A DNA stretch of 64,000 nt from Acidiferrobacter thiooxydans (GTDB lineage: Bacteria > Pseudomonadota > Gammaproteobacteria > Acidiferrobacterales > Acidiferrobacteraceae): NCBI RefSeq assembly GCF_003333315.1, contig NZ_PSYR01000001.1, positions 310,001 through 374,000 of the forward strand, in the 5' to 3' direction. Under the pieces are notes generated by a model. The model was not told the DNA's origin, searched no databases, and worked only from the letters and a program-made list of their open reading frames with translations. Below, one piece after another: positions 54,419-63,534 of the stretch. Position numbers and translations under genes: made by a program. The stretch's first letter is position 1; every line of letters starts with the position of its first letter.

Positions 54419-55278
54419 CCGGCGGCGGCCAGCGCTTCGTCAAGATGCATGGCCTGGGCAATGATTTCGTGGTCCTGGATGCCATGGCCGGGACACCCGA
54501 TCTTACGCCCGAACGCATACGGCGGCTTGCCGATCGCCATTTCGGCGTCGGCTGTGATCAGGTCCTCGTGGTCTTGCCGAGCACCGAACCCGGCATCGAT
54601 TTCGGATATCGCATCTTCAATGCCGACGGCCGCGAGGTACAGCAATGCGGGAACGGGGCGCGATGCTTCGCGCGCTACGTGCGCGATGAGGGCCTGAGCG
54701 CCAAGGAGACCCTCACGGTACGTACCATGGGCGGGGTCATCACGCTCACCCTGCAGGATGACGGGGACGTGGTCGTCAACATGGGGCATGTGCGCTGGGA
54801 CCCGACTGCCGTGCCCTTTGTCGCCGAGCACGAGCAGCGGCAGTATGCCCTGGATATCGGTGGGCGCTCAGTGGACGTGAGTGTGTTGTCGCTCGGCAAC
54901 CCGCACGCAGTCCAGATCGTGGCCGATGTCGAGCGCGCGGCGGTAGACGTCGAGGGTCCTTTGATAGAGCGCCACGCGCGCTTCCCGGAGGGGGTCAATG
55001 TCGGCTTCATGCAGATCATCGACCGGCGCACGATCCGCCTGCGCGTCCATGAACGCGGTGCGGGCGAGACGCTTGCGTGTGGTTCCGGGGCCTGTGCCGC
55101 GGTCGTGGCCGGACGCGAGCGGGGTCTGCTGGACGATGAGGTCCAGGTGCACCTGCGCGGCGGGCGGCTGTATGTGCGCTATGATGGGGCCGGTCCGGTA
55201 TGGATGCGAGGTCCGGCGCAGCGGGTGTATGAGGGGCGGTTGAGCGAGCAGGGGTGGGGCCGTGAAACAGTCGAGTGA
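54415..55278 (+). CDS. dapF: Diaminopimelate epimerase DapF
   Basis: 287 residues. Both catalytic cysteines are visible in Q-C-G-N-G-A-R-C and A-C-G-S-G-A-C-A; K-M-H-G-L-G-N-D-F is the N-terminal mark. It interconverts LL- and meso-diaminopimelate for lysine and peptidoglycan. Start at 54415 by ATGA overlap. Confidence 0.97.
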   Translation: MTGGGQRFVKMHGLGNDFVVLDAMAGTPDLTPERIRRLADRHFGVGCDQVLVVLPSTEPGIDFGYRIFNADGREVQQCGNGARCFARYVRDEGLSAKETLTVRTMGGVITLTLQDDGDVVVNMGHVRWDPTAVPFVAEHEQRQYALDIGGRSVDVSVLSLGNPHAVQIVADVERAAVDVEGPLIERHARFPEGVNVGFMQIIDRRTIRLRVHERGAGETLACGSGACAAVVAGRERGLLDDEVQVHLRGGRLYVRYDGAGPVWMRGPAQRVYEGRLSEQGWGRETVE

Positions 55279-55951
55279 AGAGCTCTCCTGGGAAGAGGGT
55301 GTGGCGCGCTACCTACGTGATCATCCGGATTATTTCGAGCGGCACCAAGACCTGCTGGAGATCCTGCGGGTTCCGCACGCCGGACGCGGGGCCGCAGTCT
55401 CACTCCTGGAGCGTCAGGCGGCCGTGTTGCGCGAACGCTTGGCCGCCAAGGACCGCGAGCGCCGGGACTTTCTGGCCGCTGCCCGGGAAAACGAGGCGCT
55501 CGGCGAGAGGCTGCACCGCCTGGCCGTGGCATTGATCGACGCGGCATCCCTGGACGATGTGTTCGGCAGCGTCTACGACCTCGGGCGCAACCAGTTGCGG
55601 CTCGATACGGTCACCATCTTGATTGGCGTCAATGGCGGCCCATTGGCCGGCCGTGCGGAGTTCGTGCCCCCCGACGATGCCCGACTCAGGCGCGCGCTGG
55701 CGCTGTCGCGAGGACGGCCGCTGTGCGGGCCCAAGGCGGTTCTCGCCGAGGCCCGTGGCCTGCTCGGACCCGACGAGGCGCGCGTCGCCTCGGTGGCGCT
55801 CGTGGCCCTGCGCGATCCTGTGCGTTCGGGCGTGATCCTGCTTGGGAGCCACGACCGCGATCGCTTCCCTCCCGGGGCCGGAACCCTCTATCTCGGGCGT
55901 CTCGGGGATCTCGTGATGCGCGCCGTGGCCCGCCAACTGGATCGATCCTGA
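55262..55951 (+). CDS. DUF484 family protein
   Basis: 229 residues. N-terminal helix pair with Y-L-R-D-H-P-D-Y-F-E-R-H-Q-D-L-L (DUF484 hallmark), then coiled coil and a GAF-like domain. Function unknown; almost always between dapF and xerC. GTG start overlaps dapF by 17 bases; its stop overlaps the xerC start (TGATG). Confidence 0.92.
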   Translation: MKQSSEELSWEEGVARYLRDHPDYFERHQDLLEILRVPHAGRGAAVSLLERQAAVLRERLAAKDRERRDFLAAARENEALGERLHRLAVALIDAASLDDVFGSVYDLGRNQLRLDTVTILIGVNGGPLAGRAEFVPPDDARLRRALALSRGRPLCGPKAVLAEARGLLGPDEARVASVALVALRDPVRSGVILLGSHDRDRFPPGAGTLYLGRLGDLVMRAVARQLDRS

Positions 55952-56838
55952 TGGCGGGCGCGTGGGCCGAGGCCGTGAGCGCATGCCTGGATCGGTTGGC
56001 CTATGAGCGGCGCTATTCCGCCCATACCCTGTCGGCCTACCGTCGCGATCTCGAGGGGCTTGCGCGTTTTGCCGATGGCCAGCAGTGCGCTGCGCCATCG
56101 GACATGACCGTTGAGCTGGCGCGACGTTATGTCGCGAGCCTGTGCCGGGCCGGACAGGGCGGTCGGACCGTGGCACGCGCCCTGTCGGCGGCGCGCACCC
56201 TCTATCGGGAACTCGGCCTGCGCGCCAACCCCTTTCGCGGGGTCAAGGCGCCGCGCGCCCCACGCTCCCTACCTCACGATCTGAACGTGGACACGCTTCA
56301 GGGCCTGTTTGCCGCACCCCCGGCGGACGATCTCGAGGTCCGCGACCTGGCCATCGCCGAGCTCCTCTACGGGGCCGGGCTGCGCCTGTCCGAACTCCTT
56401 GGCCTGCGTCTTACCGATCTCGATTTCGCGCAGGGCTTGGTGCGCGTCACCGGCAAGGGCCGGCGCGAACGGCTCGTACCCATGGGGCGCGCCGCGCACG
56501 CCGCGCTTAAGGCCTGGCTGCCGCTGCGACCGGGCAGCGACCCCCTGGGCGCGGTGTTCCCCGGGGCAAGCGGTCGGCCGCTCGGCGCGCGCGCGGTACA
56601 AAAGCGCCTGGCGCGCCTCGGACGTCGCCGCGGACTGGATGTGCCGCTTCATCCCCACATGTTGCGTCACTCGTTTGCGAGCCATGTCCTGCAGTCGAGC
56701 CAGGACCTGCGCGCCGTCCAGGAGCTGCTGGGGCATGCGCACCTGAGTACCACGCAGATCTACACCCATCTGGATTACCAGCAGCTGGCGCGCGTCTATG
56801 ATGCCGCCCACCCGCGGGCGCGCAAGCGGACGCGTTGA
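55951..56838 (+). CDS. xerC: Tyrosine recombinase XerC
   Basis: 295 residues. The N-terminal SAM-like core-binding domain (about 5-85) is followed by the catalytic domain with Arg in G-A-G-L-R-L-S-E-L, Lys in T-G-K-G-R-R-E-R, H-x-x-R in H-M-L-R-H-S-F, His in L-L-G-H-A-H and the Tyr nucleophile in T-Q-I-Y-T-H. It resolves chromosome dimers at dif with XerD. Genomic context is the standard xerC locus. Confidence 0.95.
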   Translation: MAGAWAEAVSACLDRLAYERRYSAHTLSAYRRDLEGLARFADGQQCAAPSDMTVELARRYVASLCRAGQGGRTVARALSAARTLYRELGLRANPFRGVKAPRAPRSLPHDLNVDTLQGLFAAPPADDLEVRDLAIAELLYGAGLRLSELLGLRLTDLDFAQGLVRVTGKGRRERLVPMGRAAHAALKAWLPLRPGSDPLGAVFPGASGRPLGARAVQKRLARLGRRRGLDVPLHPHMLRHSFASHVLQSSQDLRAVQELLGHAHLSTTQIYTHLDYQQLARVYDAAHPRARKRTR

Positions 56839-56896
56839 AGCGGTTTCAGCGGTGTGCTAGCGTGCGCCCATAATAATGGCCGCCCGGGGGGAGGGT

Positions 56897-57085
56897 ATGA
56901 TGGTCAAGAGTGACGGGATTCCCGGTCGCGTACGCACCGCGACCTATTGTGGTCCGGACCGCCGGTGGCGGGTCCGGCGGACGCGTGGCGATCGGCGCAC
57001 CATGGTGCGTTGGGAGCCCGATCAGGGGGGCCGCCGCCAGAACGAGGGCCGGCGTGCGACCGACAATCGCTTTCTCGGTCGCTGA
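56897..57085 (+). CDS. Small Arg-rich hypothetical protein
   Basis: 62 residues (or 61 from the next ATG at 56900) with repeated D-R-R / G-D-R-R / G-R-R motifs (G-P-D-R-R-W, T-R-G-D-R-R-T-M-V-R-W-E, G-R-R-A-T-D-N). Similar short D-R-R repeat proteins occur widely in gammaproteobacteria with unknown role. GGAGGG precedes the start. Lies between xerC and hslV. Confidence 0.6.
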   Translation: MMVKSDGIPGRVRTATYCGPDRRWRVRRTRGDRRTMVRWEPDQGGRRQNEGRRATDNRFLGR

Positions 57086-57091
57086 CGACCC

Positions 57092-57120
57092 CTTGCCTTT
57101 GGCGGCATCCGCCTCCACAT
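57092..57120 (+). promoter_or_regulatory. Possible RpoH-type promoter of hslVU
   Basis: CTTGCCT (57092-57098) and CTCCACAT (57113-57120) are 14 bases apart, a moderate match to the heat-shock consensus, ending 27 bases before hslV. hslVU is an RpoH target in E. coli. Confidence 0.5.
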
Positions 57121-57147
57121 GGGGTGTAGGCATCGTCGCGGGAGGGC

Positions 57148-57693
57148 ATGTTGGAGCAGTTTCACGGCACGACCATTTTGTCGGTACGCCGCAACGGACA
57201 CGTTGCGATCGGTGGGGATGGCCAGGTCACGATGGGCCATACCATCATGAAGGCCAATGCGCGCAAGGTGCGTCGGCTGTATAAGGAGACGATCCTGGCA
57301 GGCTTTGCGGGCGGCACCGCCGATGCGTTTACATTGTTCGAGCGCTTCGAGGCCAAGCTCGAGAAGCACCAGGGGCATCTCACCCGGGCGGCCGTCGAGC
57401 TTGCCAAGGATTGGCGCACCGACCGCCTGCTGCGCCGTCTCGAGGCCCTGCTGGCGGTGGCCGACAAGAATGCCTCGCTCATCCTGACAGGTAACGGCGA
57501 TGTGATAGAGCCCGAGGACGGGCTCATCGCCATCGGATCGGGCGGTCCTTACGCCCAGGCCGCCGCGCGCGCCCTGCTTGCCCACACCGACCTCGCGGCG
57601 CGCGACGTTGTCGAGCGCGCCTTGCACATCGCCGGGGATATCTGCCTGTATACGAATCACAACCTCACTATTGAAGAGCTGGGATACGCCTGA
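57148..57693 (+). CDS. hslV: HslV (ClpQ) protease subunit
   Basis: 181 residues. The mature N-terminal Thr nucleophile is in H-G-T-T-I-L (Thr after removal of about 7 residues), and G-G-D-G-Q-V-T-M-G follows. It forms the double-hexamer peptidase of the HslUV complex. GGGAGGG precedes the start. Its stop overlaps the hslU start (TGATG). Confidence 0.97.
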   Translation: MLEQFHGTTILSVRRNGHVAIGGDGQVTMGHTIMKANARKVRRLYKETILAGFAGGTADAFTLFERFEAKLEKHQGHLTRAAVELAKDWRTDRLLRRLEALLAVADKNASLILTGNGDVIEPEDGLIAIGSGGPYAQAAARALLAHTDLAARDVVERALHIAGDICLYTNHNLTIEELGYA

Positions 57694-59036
57694 TGTCGGA
57701 GATGACGCCGCGGGAAATCGTGCAAGAGCTCGACCGTCATATCGTCGGTCAAGGGGCGGCCAAGAGGGCCGTGGCGATCGCGTTGCGTAATCGCTGGCGG
57801 CGCGCGCAGGTGCAGGATGCCGAGCTGCGCATGGAGATTACCCCGAAGAACATCCTCATGATCGGCCCGACCGGCTGCGGCAAGACCGAGATCGCGCGCC
57901 GGCTCGCGCGGCTGGCGCGCGCCCCGTTCTTGAAGGTGGAGGCCACCAAATTCACGGAAGTCGGCTATGTCGGGCGCGACGTCGATTCCATCGTGCGCGA
58001 CCTCGTGGAGATCGCCGTCAAGATGATGCGTTCGCAGGAGATGGAGCGAGTGCATGCTAAGGCTGAGGATGCCGCCGAGGAACGGGTGCTGGACGCCCTG
58101 ATCCCGCCGGCCCGCGACAACCCCTACTCGCTTACGCGCACGCACGCCGAGCACGACAGCGGGGCGGCGCGCCAGCGCTTCCGGCAACGCCTGCGCATGG
58201 GCGAGCTCGACGATACCGAGATCGAGGTCGAAGTGCGCGCCGGGCCCCCGGGGGTCGAGATATTCGCGCCCCCGGGCATGGAGGAGATGACGAGCCAGCT
58301 GCAGGGGATGTTCCAGACCCTCGGCAATAAACAGACCAAGCTTAGGCGTCTCAAGGTCCGCGAGGCCATAAAGCTTCTGACCGAGGAGGAGGCGGCCCGA
58401 CTCGTGAACGAGGATGACATGAAGGCGCGCGCCGTCGATCTCGTCGAGCAGCATGGCATCGTTTTCATCGACGAGATCGACAAGATCGTGGGGCGTGCGG
58501 AGAATCAGGGGGCGCAGGTGTCGCGGGAAGGGGTGCAGAGGGATCTGCTGCCGCTCATCGAGGGGTCGACGGTGTCCACCAAGTACGGGATGGTGCGTAC
58601 CGACCACATCCTGTTCATTGCCTCGGGGGCGTTTCATGTGGCACGCCCCTCAGACCTCATCCCGGAACTGCAGGGCCGCCTCCCGATCCGCGTGGAGCTC
58701 GACGCTCTGACCGCTGATGACTTCGAGCGCATCCTGAAGGACACCCACGCCTCGCTCACCGAGCAGTACACCGCGTTGCTCGCGACCGAGGGCCTTACCC
58801 TCGACTTCCAGCGCGACGGCGTGCGCCGCATTGCGGAACTCGCTTTTCAGGTAAACGAACGCACCGAGAACATCGGCGCGCGCCGCCTACATACGCTCAT
58901 GGAAAGGCTCCTCGAGACCGTCTCCTATGAAGCCCCTGACAAGAGCGGCACCACAGTCGCGATCGATGCCGCCTATGTAGACGACCACCTCTCGGCGCTT
59001 GCCGGCAACGAGGATCTGGCGCGCTATATCCTCTAG
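57693..59036 (+). CDS. hslU: HslU (ClpY) unfoldase ATPase subunit
   Basis: 447 residues. Walker A G-P-T-G-C-G-K-T near residue 58, the pore motif G-Y-V-G-R-D, the intermediate I domain (about 110-245), Walker B V-F-I-D-E-I-D-K, and a C-terminal A-R-Y-I-L tail that docks into HslV. Full length. Confidence 0.97.
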   Translation: MSEMTPREIVQELDRHIVGQGAAKRAVAIALRNRWRRAQVQDAELRMEITPKNILMIGPTGCGKTEIARRLARLARAPFLKVEATKFTEVGYVGRDVDSIVRDLVEIAVKMMRSQEMERVHAKAEDAAEERVLDALIPPARDNPYSLTRTHAEHDSGAARQRFRQRLRMGELDDTEIEVEVRAGPPGVEIFAPPGMEEMTSQLQGMFQTLGNKQTKLRRLKVREAIKLLTEEEAARLVNEDDMKARAVDLVEQHGIVFIDEIDKIVGRAENQGAQVSREGVQRDLLPLIEGSTVSTKYGMVRTDHILFIASGAFHVARPSDLIPELQGRLPIRVELDALTADDFERILKDTHASLTEQYTALLATEGLTLDFQRDGVRRIAELAFQVNERTENIGARRLHTLMERLLETVSYEAPDKSGTTVAIDAAYVDDHLSALAGNEDLARYIL

Positions 59037-59093
59037 CGCCGGCGTCTCCGACCCTGCGGGACCCGTCCCGGCATGCGGCCCGGCCTGTGCCCA

Positions 59094-59121
59094 TAAAAAA
59101 GGCCCTCGCAAGGAGGGCCTT
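59094..59121 (-). terminator. Rho-independent terminator of the proton-ATPase gene
   Basis: AAGGCCCTC/GAGGGCCTT stem (59099-59107 with 59113-59121), loop GCAAG. On the minus strand it is followed by TTTTTT, so it ends the ATPase transcript; it may also act for hslU. Confidence 0.85.
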
Positions 59122-59139
59122 CAAGGTTAAGGTGCGGTC

Positions 59140-61509
59140 TTAGGTGGCGCTGGCCTCGGCGGTGCGCGATGTCGGGGAGCGCAATAACGGCACCTTTATG
59201 AGGTCGAGCAGCGTCACAAAGAGGATCGTGAACGCGAGCAGCAGGCCGATCGCCGACCATGTCACGGGCGCCATCATGCCAAACAGCCCGAAGTGCGCGA
59301 GCAGCGAGACCAGGATGACGTCGCCCACGATCGCGAGCAGCAGATAGGTGCCCGGGCGCGAGGACCACATATAGGAGCGCTCGCGCACCAGAAGCACGTT
59401 GGACAGGCCCGAATACACGAGACCCAGGAAGCTTAGGGTGCGCAGTTCGGCAATCGGCAGTCCCAGCACGTCTTTGCCCACGCCAAACACCGCGAAGATG
59501 TAGACGAGCCATGCGACGGCGATGATGAGCGAGGTTTTGATGAGCACGCGCACGTTCCAGATGTCCGGTTCGCGCGACACGCGCACGTTGTCGTTGGCAA
59601 TCGACATGGTCACGAAGTCATTAGCGAACAGCAGCAACAGCACGAGCAGCGGCGTTACCACGAAGTGCCGAAATATGATTAGCCCAAGGCTCAGGAACAC
59701 CGCCACCTGTATGGTCTTCACGATCTTGTTCAGTGTGTAGGTTAAAAGCCGCTGATAGACCCGCCGCCCGGTCTTGACCGCCTCCACCACCCCCTTCAGG
59801 CCAGATTCGGTCAGCACCATGCTGGCCGCCGCCTTGGCGACGTCGGTGGCGCTCGACACCGCGATCCCGACCTCCGCCTGTTTCAAGGCCGGCGCGTCGT
59901 TTACCCCGTCGCCGGTCATCCCGACTGTGTGTCCGATATTCTGGAAGGTCTGCACCAGGCGGAACTTGTCCTCCGGATAGACGCCGGCGTAGATGTCACA
60001 GATGGCGCCCTTGGCGATCTCGTCGCGGCCGCCGATCACAACCCCCTCCATGCCGAGCTCCGCGGCCACGACCCGCGCGGTGGCCATGCTGTCGCCGGTC
60101 ACCATACGCACCCTCACGCCCAACTGACGGAGATCGGCTATGATCCCGCGGGCCTCGGGGCGTGGCGGGTCGGCGAGCGCGATCAGCCCCTTGAACGTAA
60201 GGGCCCCGTCACGGCCAGCCGCGACCCCAAGGACGCGGGCCCCGCTCGCGGCGAGATCGGCGATCGCGGTCTCCCAGAACTCACCGTCGGCGCCGGCGAG
60301 CTTGGCCACGACATGCGGCGCACCCTTGACCGCGCGCCATGTCTCGCCGTCGCGCGTGAAGGTCGCCTCGGAGCGCTTGGTGGCCGGGTCGAAGGGTATG
60401 AAGCCGGTCTTTTCGGGGGCACGCACACCGGTCTCCGCGAGCCGCGCCAGGATCGCCTTGTCCAGGGGGTCCTGGGTGCGTTCGTCGCTCGCGAGCGCGC
60501 CCATGAGCAGAAGGTCGGCGTCGTCCACGCCGTCGGCCGTCTGCATGCCCGAGAGCGTGAGCTCGTTCAGGGTCAGGGTCCCGGTCTTGTCGCTGCAAAG
60601 CTCGTTCATGGCCGCCGATTCCTCGATGGCCGCAAGCCGCGTGAGCAGCACACCCTTGCTGGACAGATCGAGTGAGGCCACGGCGCTTGTGAGCGTGAAG
60701 GTCGCGGTGAGTGCGACCGGCACCGAGGCGACGAGCAAGATGAGCGCAAACGGCATCACCTTCATGAACGAGAGACCGGTGATAGCCGCGTAGATGAGGA
60801 TCGCGATCACCAACGCGCCGTCCATCAGCAGCAGATAACGGACGATGGACATGACCAACTCCTCGGCATGGCTGCGGCTGCCGGCGCCGCGCATCAGCTC
60901 CGCGGTCTTGCCAAAGAAGCTCTTGCTGCCGGTCGCCGTCACGCTGCCGCTCGCCTCCCCGCGACGCAGCACCGACCCCGAATATACGACCTCCCCCGGC
61001 TCGCGCTCCACCGGCACCGACTCCCCGGTGAGCGCCGATTGATCGACCAGCACCTGCCCCTCGGCGATCACAAGATCCGCCGGCGCGAAGTCGCCGACGC
61101 GCAGATGCACGTAGTCGCCGGGCACAAGCTCTGAGGAGGCGACCTGCTTCCACGCGCCGTCGCGCAGCACGCGCGCCATGATCTGCAGGCGCGTCCTTAG
61201 CATATTGAGGGCGTTCTGGGCCTTTTGCTGATGCATGAAACCGAGGATGGCGTTGAATATCAGCAGAAAGCCGATGATGAGGCCTTCGATGTTGTTGCCC
61301 ATGATGATCTCTAGGACCAACGTGGCCTCGAGCATCCACGGCACTGGCCCCCATAGCTTTTTGAAAAACAGCCGGAACGGATTGGGTTTGTCCTCGGCGA
61401 TGACATTCGGCCCGTACTCGGCCAATAACCGTGTCACCTCTTCGCTGGTCAGGCCCTTGGGGTTTACTACATGCTCCTTCTTACGCTCACTCGCTGCCTC
61501 GCCCATCAT
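59140..61509 (-). CDS. P-type ATPase, plasma-membrane H+-ATPase (P3A) type
   Basis: 789 residues. N-terminal G-P-V-P-W-M-L-E-A is typical of P3A pumps; T-G-E-S is at 161-164, S-V-P-V-A-L in helix 4 near 262-267, phosphorylation Asp307 in D-K-T-G-T, and T-G-D-G-V-N-D-A-P in the hinge. The helix 6 Asp in F-A-N-D-F matches the essential proton Asp of plant and fungal pumps. No metal-binding domain is present. It would extrude protons or another cation at ATP cost; acid resistance is a plausible role. The adjacent ATG at 61506 has better spacing to GAGGAGG. Transcribed after the CBS gene. Confidence 0.9.
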   Translation of the reverse strand: MMGEAASERKKEHVVNPKGLTSEEVTRLLAEYGPNVIAEDKPNPFRLFFKKLWGPVPWMLEATLVLEIIMGNNIEGLIIGFLLIFNAILGFMHQQKAQNALNMLRTRLQIMARVLRDGAWKQVASSELVPGDYVHLRVGDFAPADLVIAEGQVLVDQSALTGESVPVEREPGEVVYSGSVLRRGEASGSVTATGSKSFFGKTAELMRGAGSRSHAEELVMSIVRYLLLMDGALVIAILIYAAITGLSFMKVMPFALILLVASVPVALTATFTLTSAVASLDLSSKGVLLTRLAAIEESAAMNELCSDKTGTLTLNELTLSGMQTADGVDDADLLLMGALASDERTQDPLDKAILARLAETGVRAPEKTGFIPFDPATKRSEATFTRDGETWRAVKGAPHVVAKLAGADGEFWETAIADLAASGARVLGVAAGRDGALTFKGLIALADPPRPEARGIIADLRQLGVRVRMVTGDSMATARVVAAELGMEGVVIGGRDEIAKGAICDIYAGVYPEDKFRLVQTFQNIGHTVGMTGDGVNDAPALKQAEVGIAVSSATDVAKAAASMVLTESGLKGVVEAVKTGRRVYQRLLTYTLNKIVKTIQVAVFLSLGLIIFRHFVVTPLLVLLLLFANDFVTMSIANDNVRVSREPDIWNVRVLIKTSLIIAVAWLVYIFAVFGVGKDVLGLPIAELRTLSFLGLVYSGLSNVLLVRERSYMWSSRPGTYLLLAIVGDVILVSLLAHFGLFGMMAPVTWSAIGLLLAFTILFVTLLDLIKVPLLRSPTSRTAEASAT

Positions 61510-61560
61510 AACCCTCCTCGTGTCCGTTGCTGTCCCCCGATCATCGCCACTGCCTGCCCC

Positions 61561-62052
61561 CTATACCCGCGGTTTTAGCTGCGGTTTCTTGCTGCCCTGA
61601 CCAAGCTTGTGATCGAAGGTCTCCTTCAAGACCGCCTTGTGGACATCGCCGATGCTGAGGATCCCGACAAGCTTGTGGTCCACGGCCACGGGAATGCGCC
61701 GGATCTTATGGGCGATCATGACCGCCACCGCGCGCAGGATCGGATCCTCGGGCCCCACGGTAAACACATGGGCGGTCATGAACTCCGAGACCCGCGCATC
61801 CATGACGTCACGAAACTCGCTGTCGAGATCCCCAAACTGCACGGATGCCGACAGCTGGATGGCGTCATCTATCTTCGGGTACAGGGCGCGCAGCACGTCT
61901 TTTTCGGATATCACGCCGACGAGGGTCCCGTCTTCGGTCACCACCGGCAGGCCGCTTATGTGATAGAACCCGAGCACGGTCGCCACGTCGCGCAGCGCGC
62001 TATCCGGCCGTACGGTCTTCATTTTTGTGGTCATGACGTCTTTTACGAGCAT
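61561..62052 (-). CDS. Two-CBS-domain protein
   Basis: 163 residues made of two CBS motifs (about 1-60 and 85-150): V-K-D-V-M-T-T, V-V-T-E-D-G-T-L-V-G-V-I-S-E-K-D-V-L-R, and a second V-D-H-K-L-V-G-I-L-S-I-G-D-V. CBS pairs bind adenosyl nucleotides. GGAGG precedes the start. It lies before the proton ATPase on the same strand, so it may tune the pump or sense energy charge. Confidence 0.92.
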   Translation of the reverse strand: MLVKDVMTTKMKTVRPDSALRDVATVLGFYHISGLPVVTEDGTLVGVISEKDVLRALYPKIDDAIQLSASVQFGDLDSEFRDVMDARVSEFMTAHVFTVGPEDPILRAVAVMIAHKIRRIPVAVDHKLVGILSIGDVHKAVLKETFDHKLGQGSKKPQLKPRV

Positions 62053-62325
62053 AACGGACCTCCGTAGGTGGAACGGTGCGATTCCCAGTGCTCGCTACCT
62101 CGATACCTGTGCAACCAGCCTCCCGGGAATATGGAATACATAAACGGCGACTGACGCAAAGCCGGAGAATCTGGAGACGGCGCTGCATCGAGGCCTAGGA
62201 CTATAGGACGCGCCCGCGTGAGCCGCAAGAACGGGAACGGCGCAGACAAGGGGCATGGCGGGAGAAAAAGACTATCGGGATGGATAAAGGCTTTCTATAG
62301 ATAGTTGGAGACAAAAAAACCGTAG

Positions 62326-62370
62326 TCTATATAAACATAAAAAGTTCCGTTATGACTTGATTTATCTCAA
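62326..62370 (-). promoter_or_regulatory. FNR/ANR-like box with -10 for the CBS/proton-ATPase genes
   Basis: TTGATTTATCTCAA (62357-62370) fits TTGAT-N4-ATCAA at 9 of 10 positions. On the minus strand a TATAGA hexamer (62331-62326) places the box near -44, close to a class II activator position. Transcripts would run toward the CBS gene through a leader of about 265 bases. Confidence 0.5.
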
Positions 62371-62386
62371 TGAAAGACAAAGGAAA

Positions 62387-62481
62387 TTTACGGACTCGCT
62401 CTCGAGAGTGCGACGGCATTTCTCACAGGATTTAAATATATAACGAAACACTGGCATTAAGCGAGACAATGAGTCCGTAAA
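62387..62481. repeat. 11-bp inverted repeat bounding a 95-base segment
   Basis: TTTACGGACTC (62387-62397) and GAGTCCGTAAA (62471-62481) are perfect inverted repeats 73 bases apart, with an inner CTCTCGAGAG dyad. It could be a miniature element or a long-stem RNA. No clear target duplication is seen. Confidence 0.5.
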
Positions 62482-62903
62482 AAAATCAAAAGCGCAAGCC
62501 CCCCGGACAGGGGCGCTCAGGAGGCGAAATGATGACCTTTTTGGGGTTGCGCGGCCATTCGTAGGCGTGCCGGGACGCCCCGCTTGCGCGTGTGTCGCCG
62601 CCGGGGCCGCCACTTGGGGCAGGGGCAGCACCCCTTGGGTGCGCCGTGACCGCGGGACGACCCCGTGGCCGCCTGCGCACCGCCGCCTCGCCTGTCCTGG
62701 GCCACGACCGGCGAGGCGGTGGGCTTTGCAAGACCCTGGGGTGGCGGGTCAGATCGGGGCGCCGGGCTTTCTAATAAGCCGCTCGCCGCTCGACACGACG
62801 GCCGGGCGGGGCAGGGGGCGGCGAGGGGATGCCGAACAGTATGGCAGGCCGGTTTGTGTCGTCCGGACGGGCTGGCACGCGCGTCGGGTTGCGCGGGAAT
62901 ACC

Positions 62904-62931
62904 CTTGAAAACCAGGGCGCAGCCCCCAAAT
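62904..62931 (+). promoter_or_regulatory. RpoH-type heat-shock promoter of hsp20
   Basis: CTTGAAA (62904-62910), 13-base spacer, CCCCAAAT (62924-62931): the -35 is perfect and the -10 close to consensus. It ends 58 bases before the start codon. A small GGGGA/TCCCC hairpin lies in the leader at 62945-62959. Confidence 0.8.
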
Positions 62932-62989
62932 TACTAGCCGTCACGGGGAGGCTTTCCCCGGTAAGCGTTATCATCAGGAGGTGATCATC

Positions 62990-63439
62990 ATGGCAGCTTT
63001 GATGCCGAGCCCGACGAATTCGGGATGGACTCTTGTAAACGATGAACTGGACAACCTGCTGGAGGGCTTTTTCCGGCCCCTGCGGCGCAGGACGGAGAAT
63101 GGCGTAGCGGCGGGCGCGGTACCGGCCATGGACGTGACCGAGCGCGACAACGAGTATGTGATCCGCATGGACATGCCAGGCGTCAGTCGCGAGGATATCG
63201 ACATTACCCTCGCCGAGGGCGTATTGACGGTCTCCGGCGAGGTCAAGCGCCAGCATGAGGAGAAGGCGGGCGATCGCCTGATCCGCGAGGAGCGCTGCTA
63301 TGGCAAGCTGTCGCGCAGTGTGCGTCTTGGGTCGCATATCGACGACAAGAAGGTGTCGGCGAGCTATAAGGACGGTGTACTGGAGCTTACGCTGCCGAAG
63401 GCCGAGGAGATGAAGCCGAAGAAGATCACGATCGCCTAA
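62990..63439 (+). CDS. Small heat-shock protein Hsp20
   Basis: 149 residues: N-terminal arm, alpha-crystallin domain (about 45-140) with D-M-P-G-V-S-R-E-D-I-D-I and the Y-K-D-G-V-L-E-L-T-L-P-K signature, and a C-terminal K-K-I-T-I-A (I-x-I-like) tail. It is an ATP-independent holdase. AGGAGG precedes the ATG at 62990; an in-frame GTG at 62981 overlaps that site. Confidence 0.95.
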   Translation: MAALMPSPTNSGWTLVNDELDNLLEGFFRPLRRRTENGVAAGAVPAMDVTERDNEYVIRMDMPGVSREDIDITLAEGVLTVSGEVKRQHEEKAGDRLIREERCYGKLSRSVRLGSHIDDKKVSASYKDGVLELTLPKAEEMKPKKITIA

Positions 63440-63458
63440 GGTCGCGCGACGCACCTTG

Positions 63459-63479
63459 AGGGCCCCCATCGGGGGCCCT
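63459..63479 (+). terminator. Terminator hairpin after hsp20
   Basis: GGGCCCCC (63460-63467) and GGGGGCCC (63471-63478) with a 3-base loop, extended by an A-T pair on each side. The tail TTGTCGTTTG is moderately T-rich. Confidence 0.7.
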
Positions 63480-63534
63480 TGTCGTTTGTGGTCCTGAGTA
63501 CCGGGCAATACCAGGGGTTGTCGTGCGCGGCTGA

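Larger units (their letters stand above)
62053..62903. other. Long intergenic region without a credible gene
   Basis: About 850 bases between divergent CBS and hsp20 genes. The middle (62270-62490) is strikingly AT-rich against GC-rich flanks and holds an FNR/ANR-like box and an 11-bp inverted repeat. The GC-rich part (62490-62900) has open frames on both strands, but with atypical composition and no ribosome sites. Confidence 0.6.

Noticed and set aside
62567-62908. Open frames in the GC-rich part of the CBS-hsp20 intergenic region
   Set aside because: They have atypical Arg/Gly/Pro-rich composition, no ribosome site, run into the hsp20 promoter, and both strands are equally open, as expected by chance at high GC.
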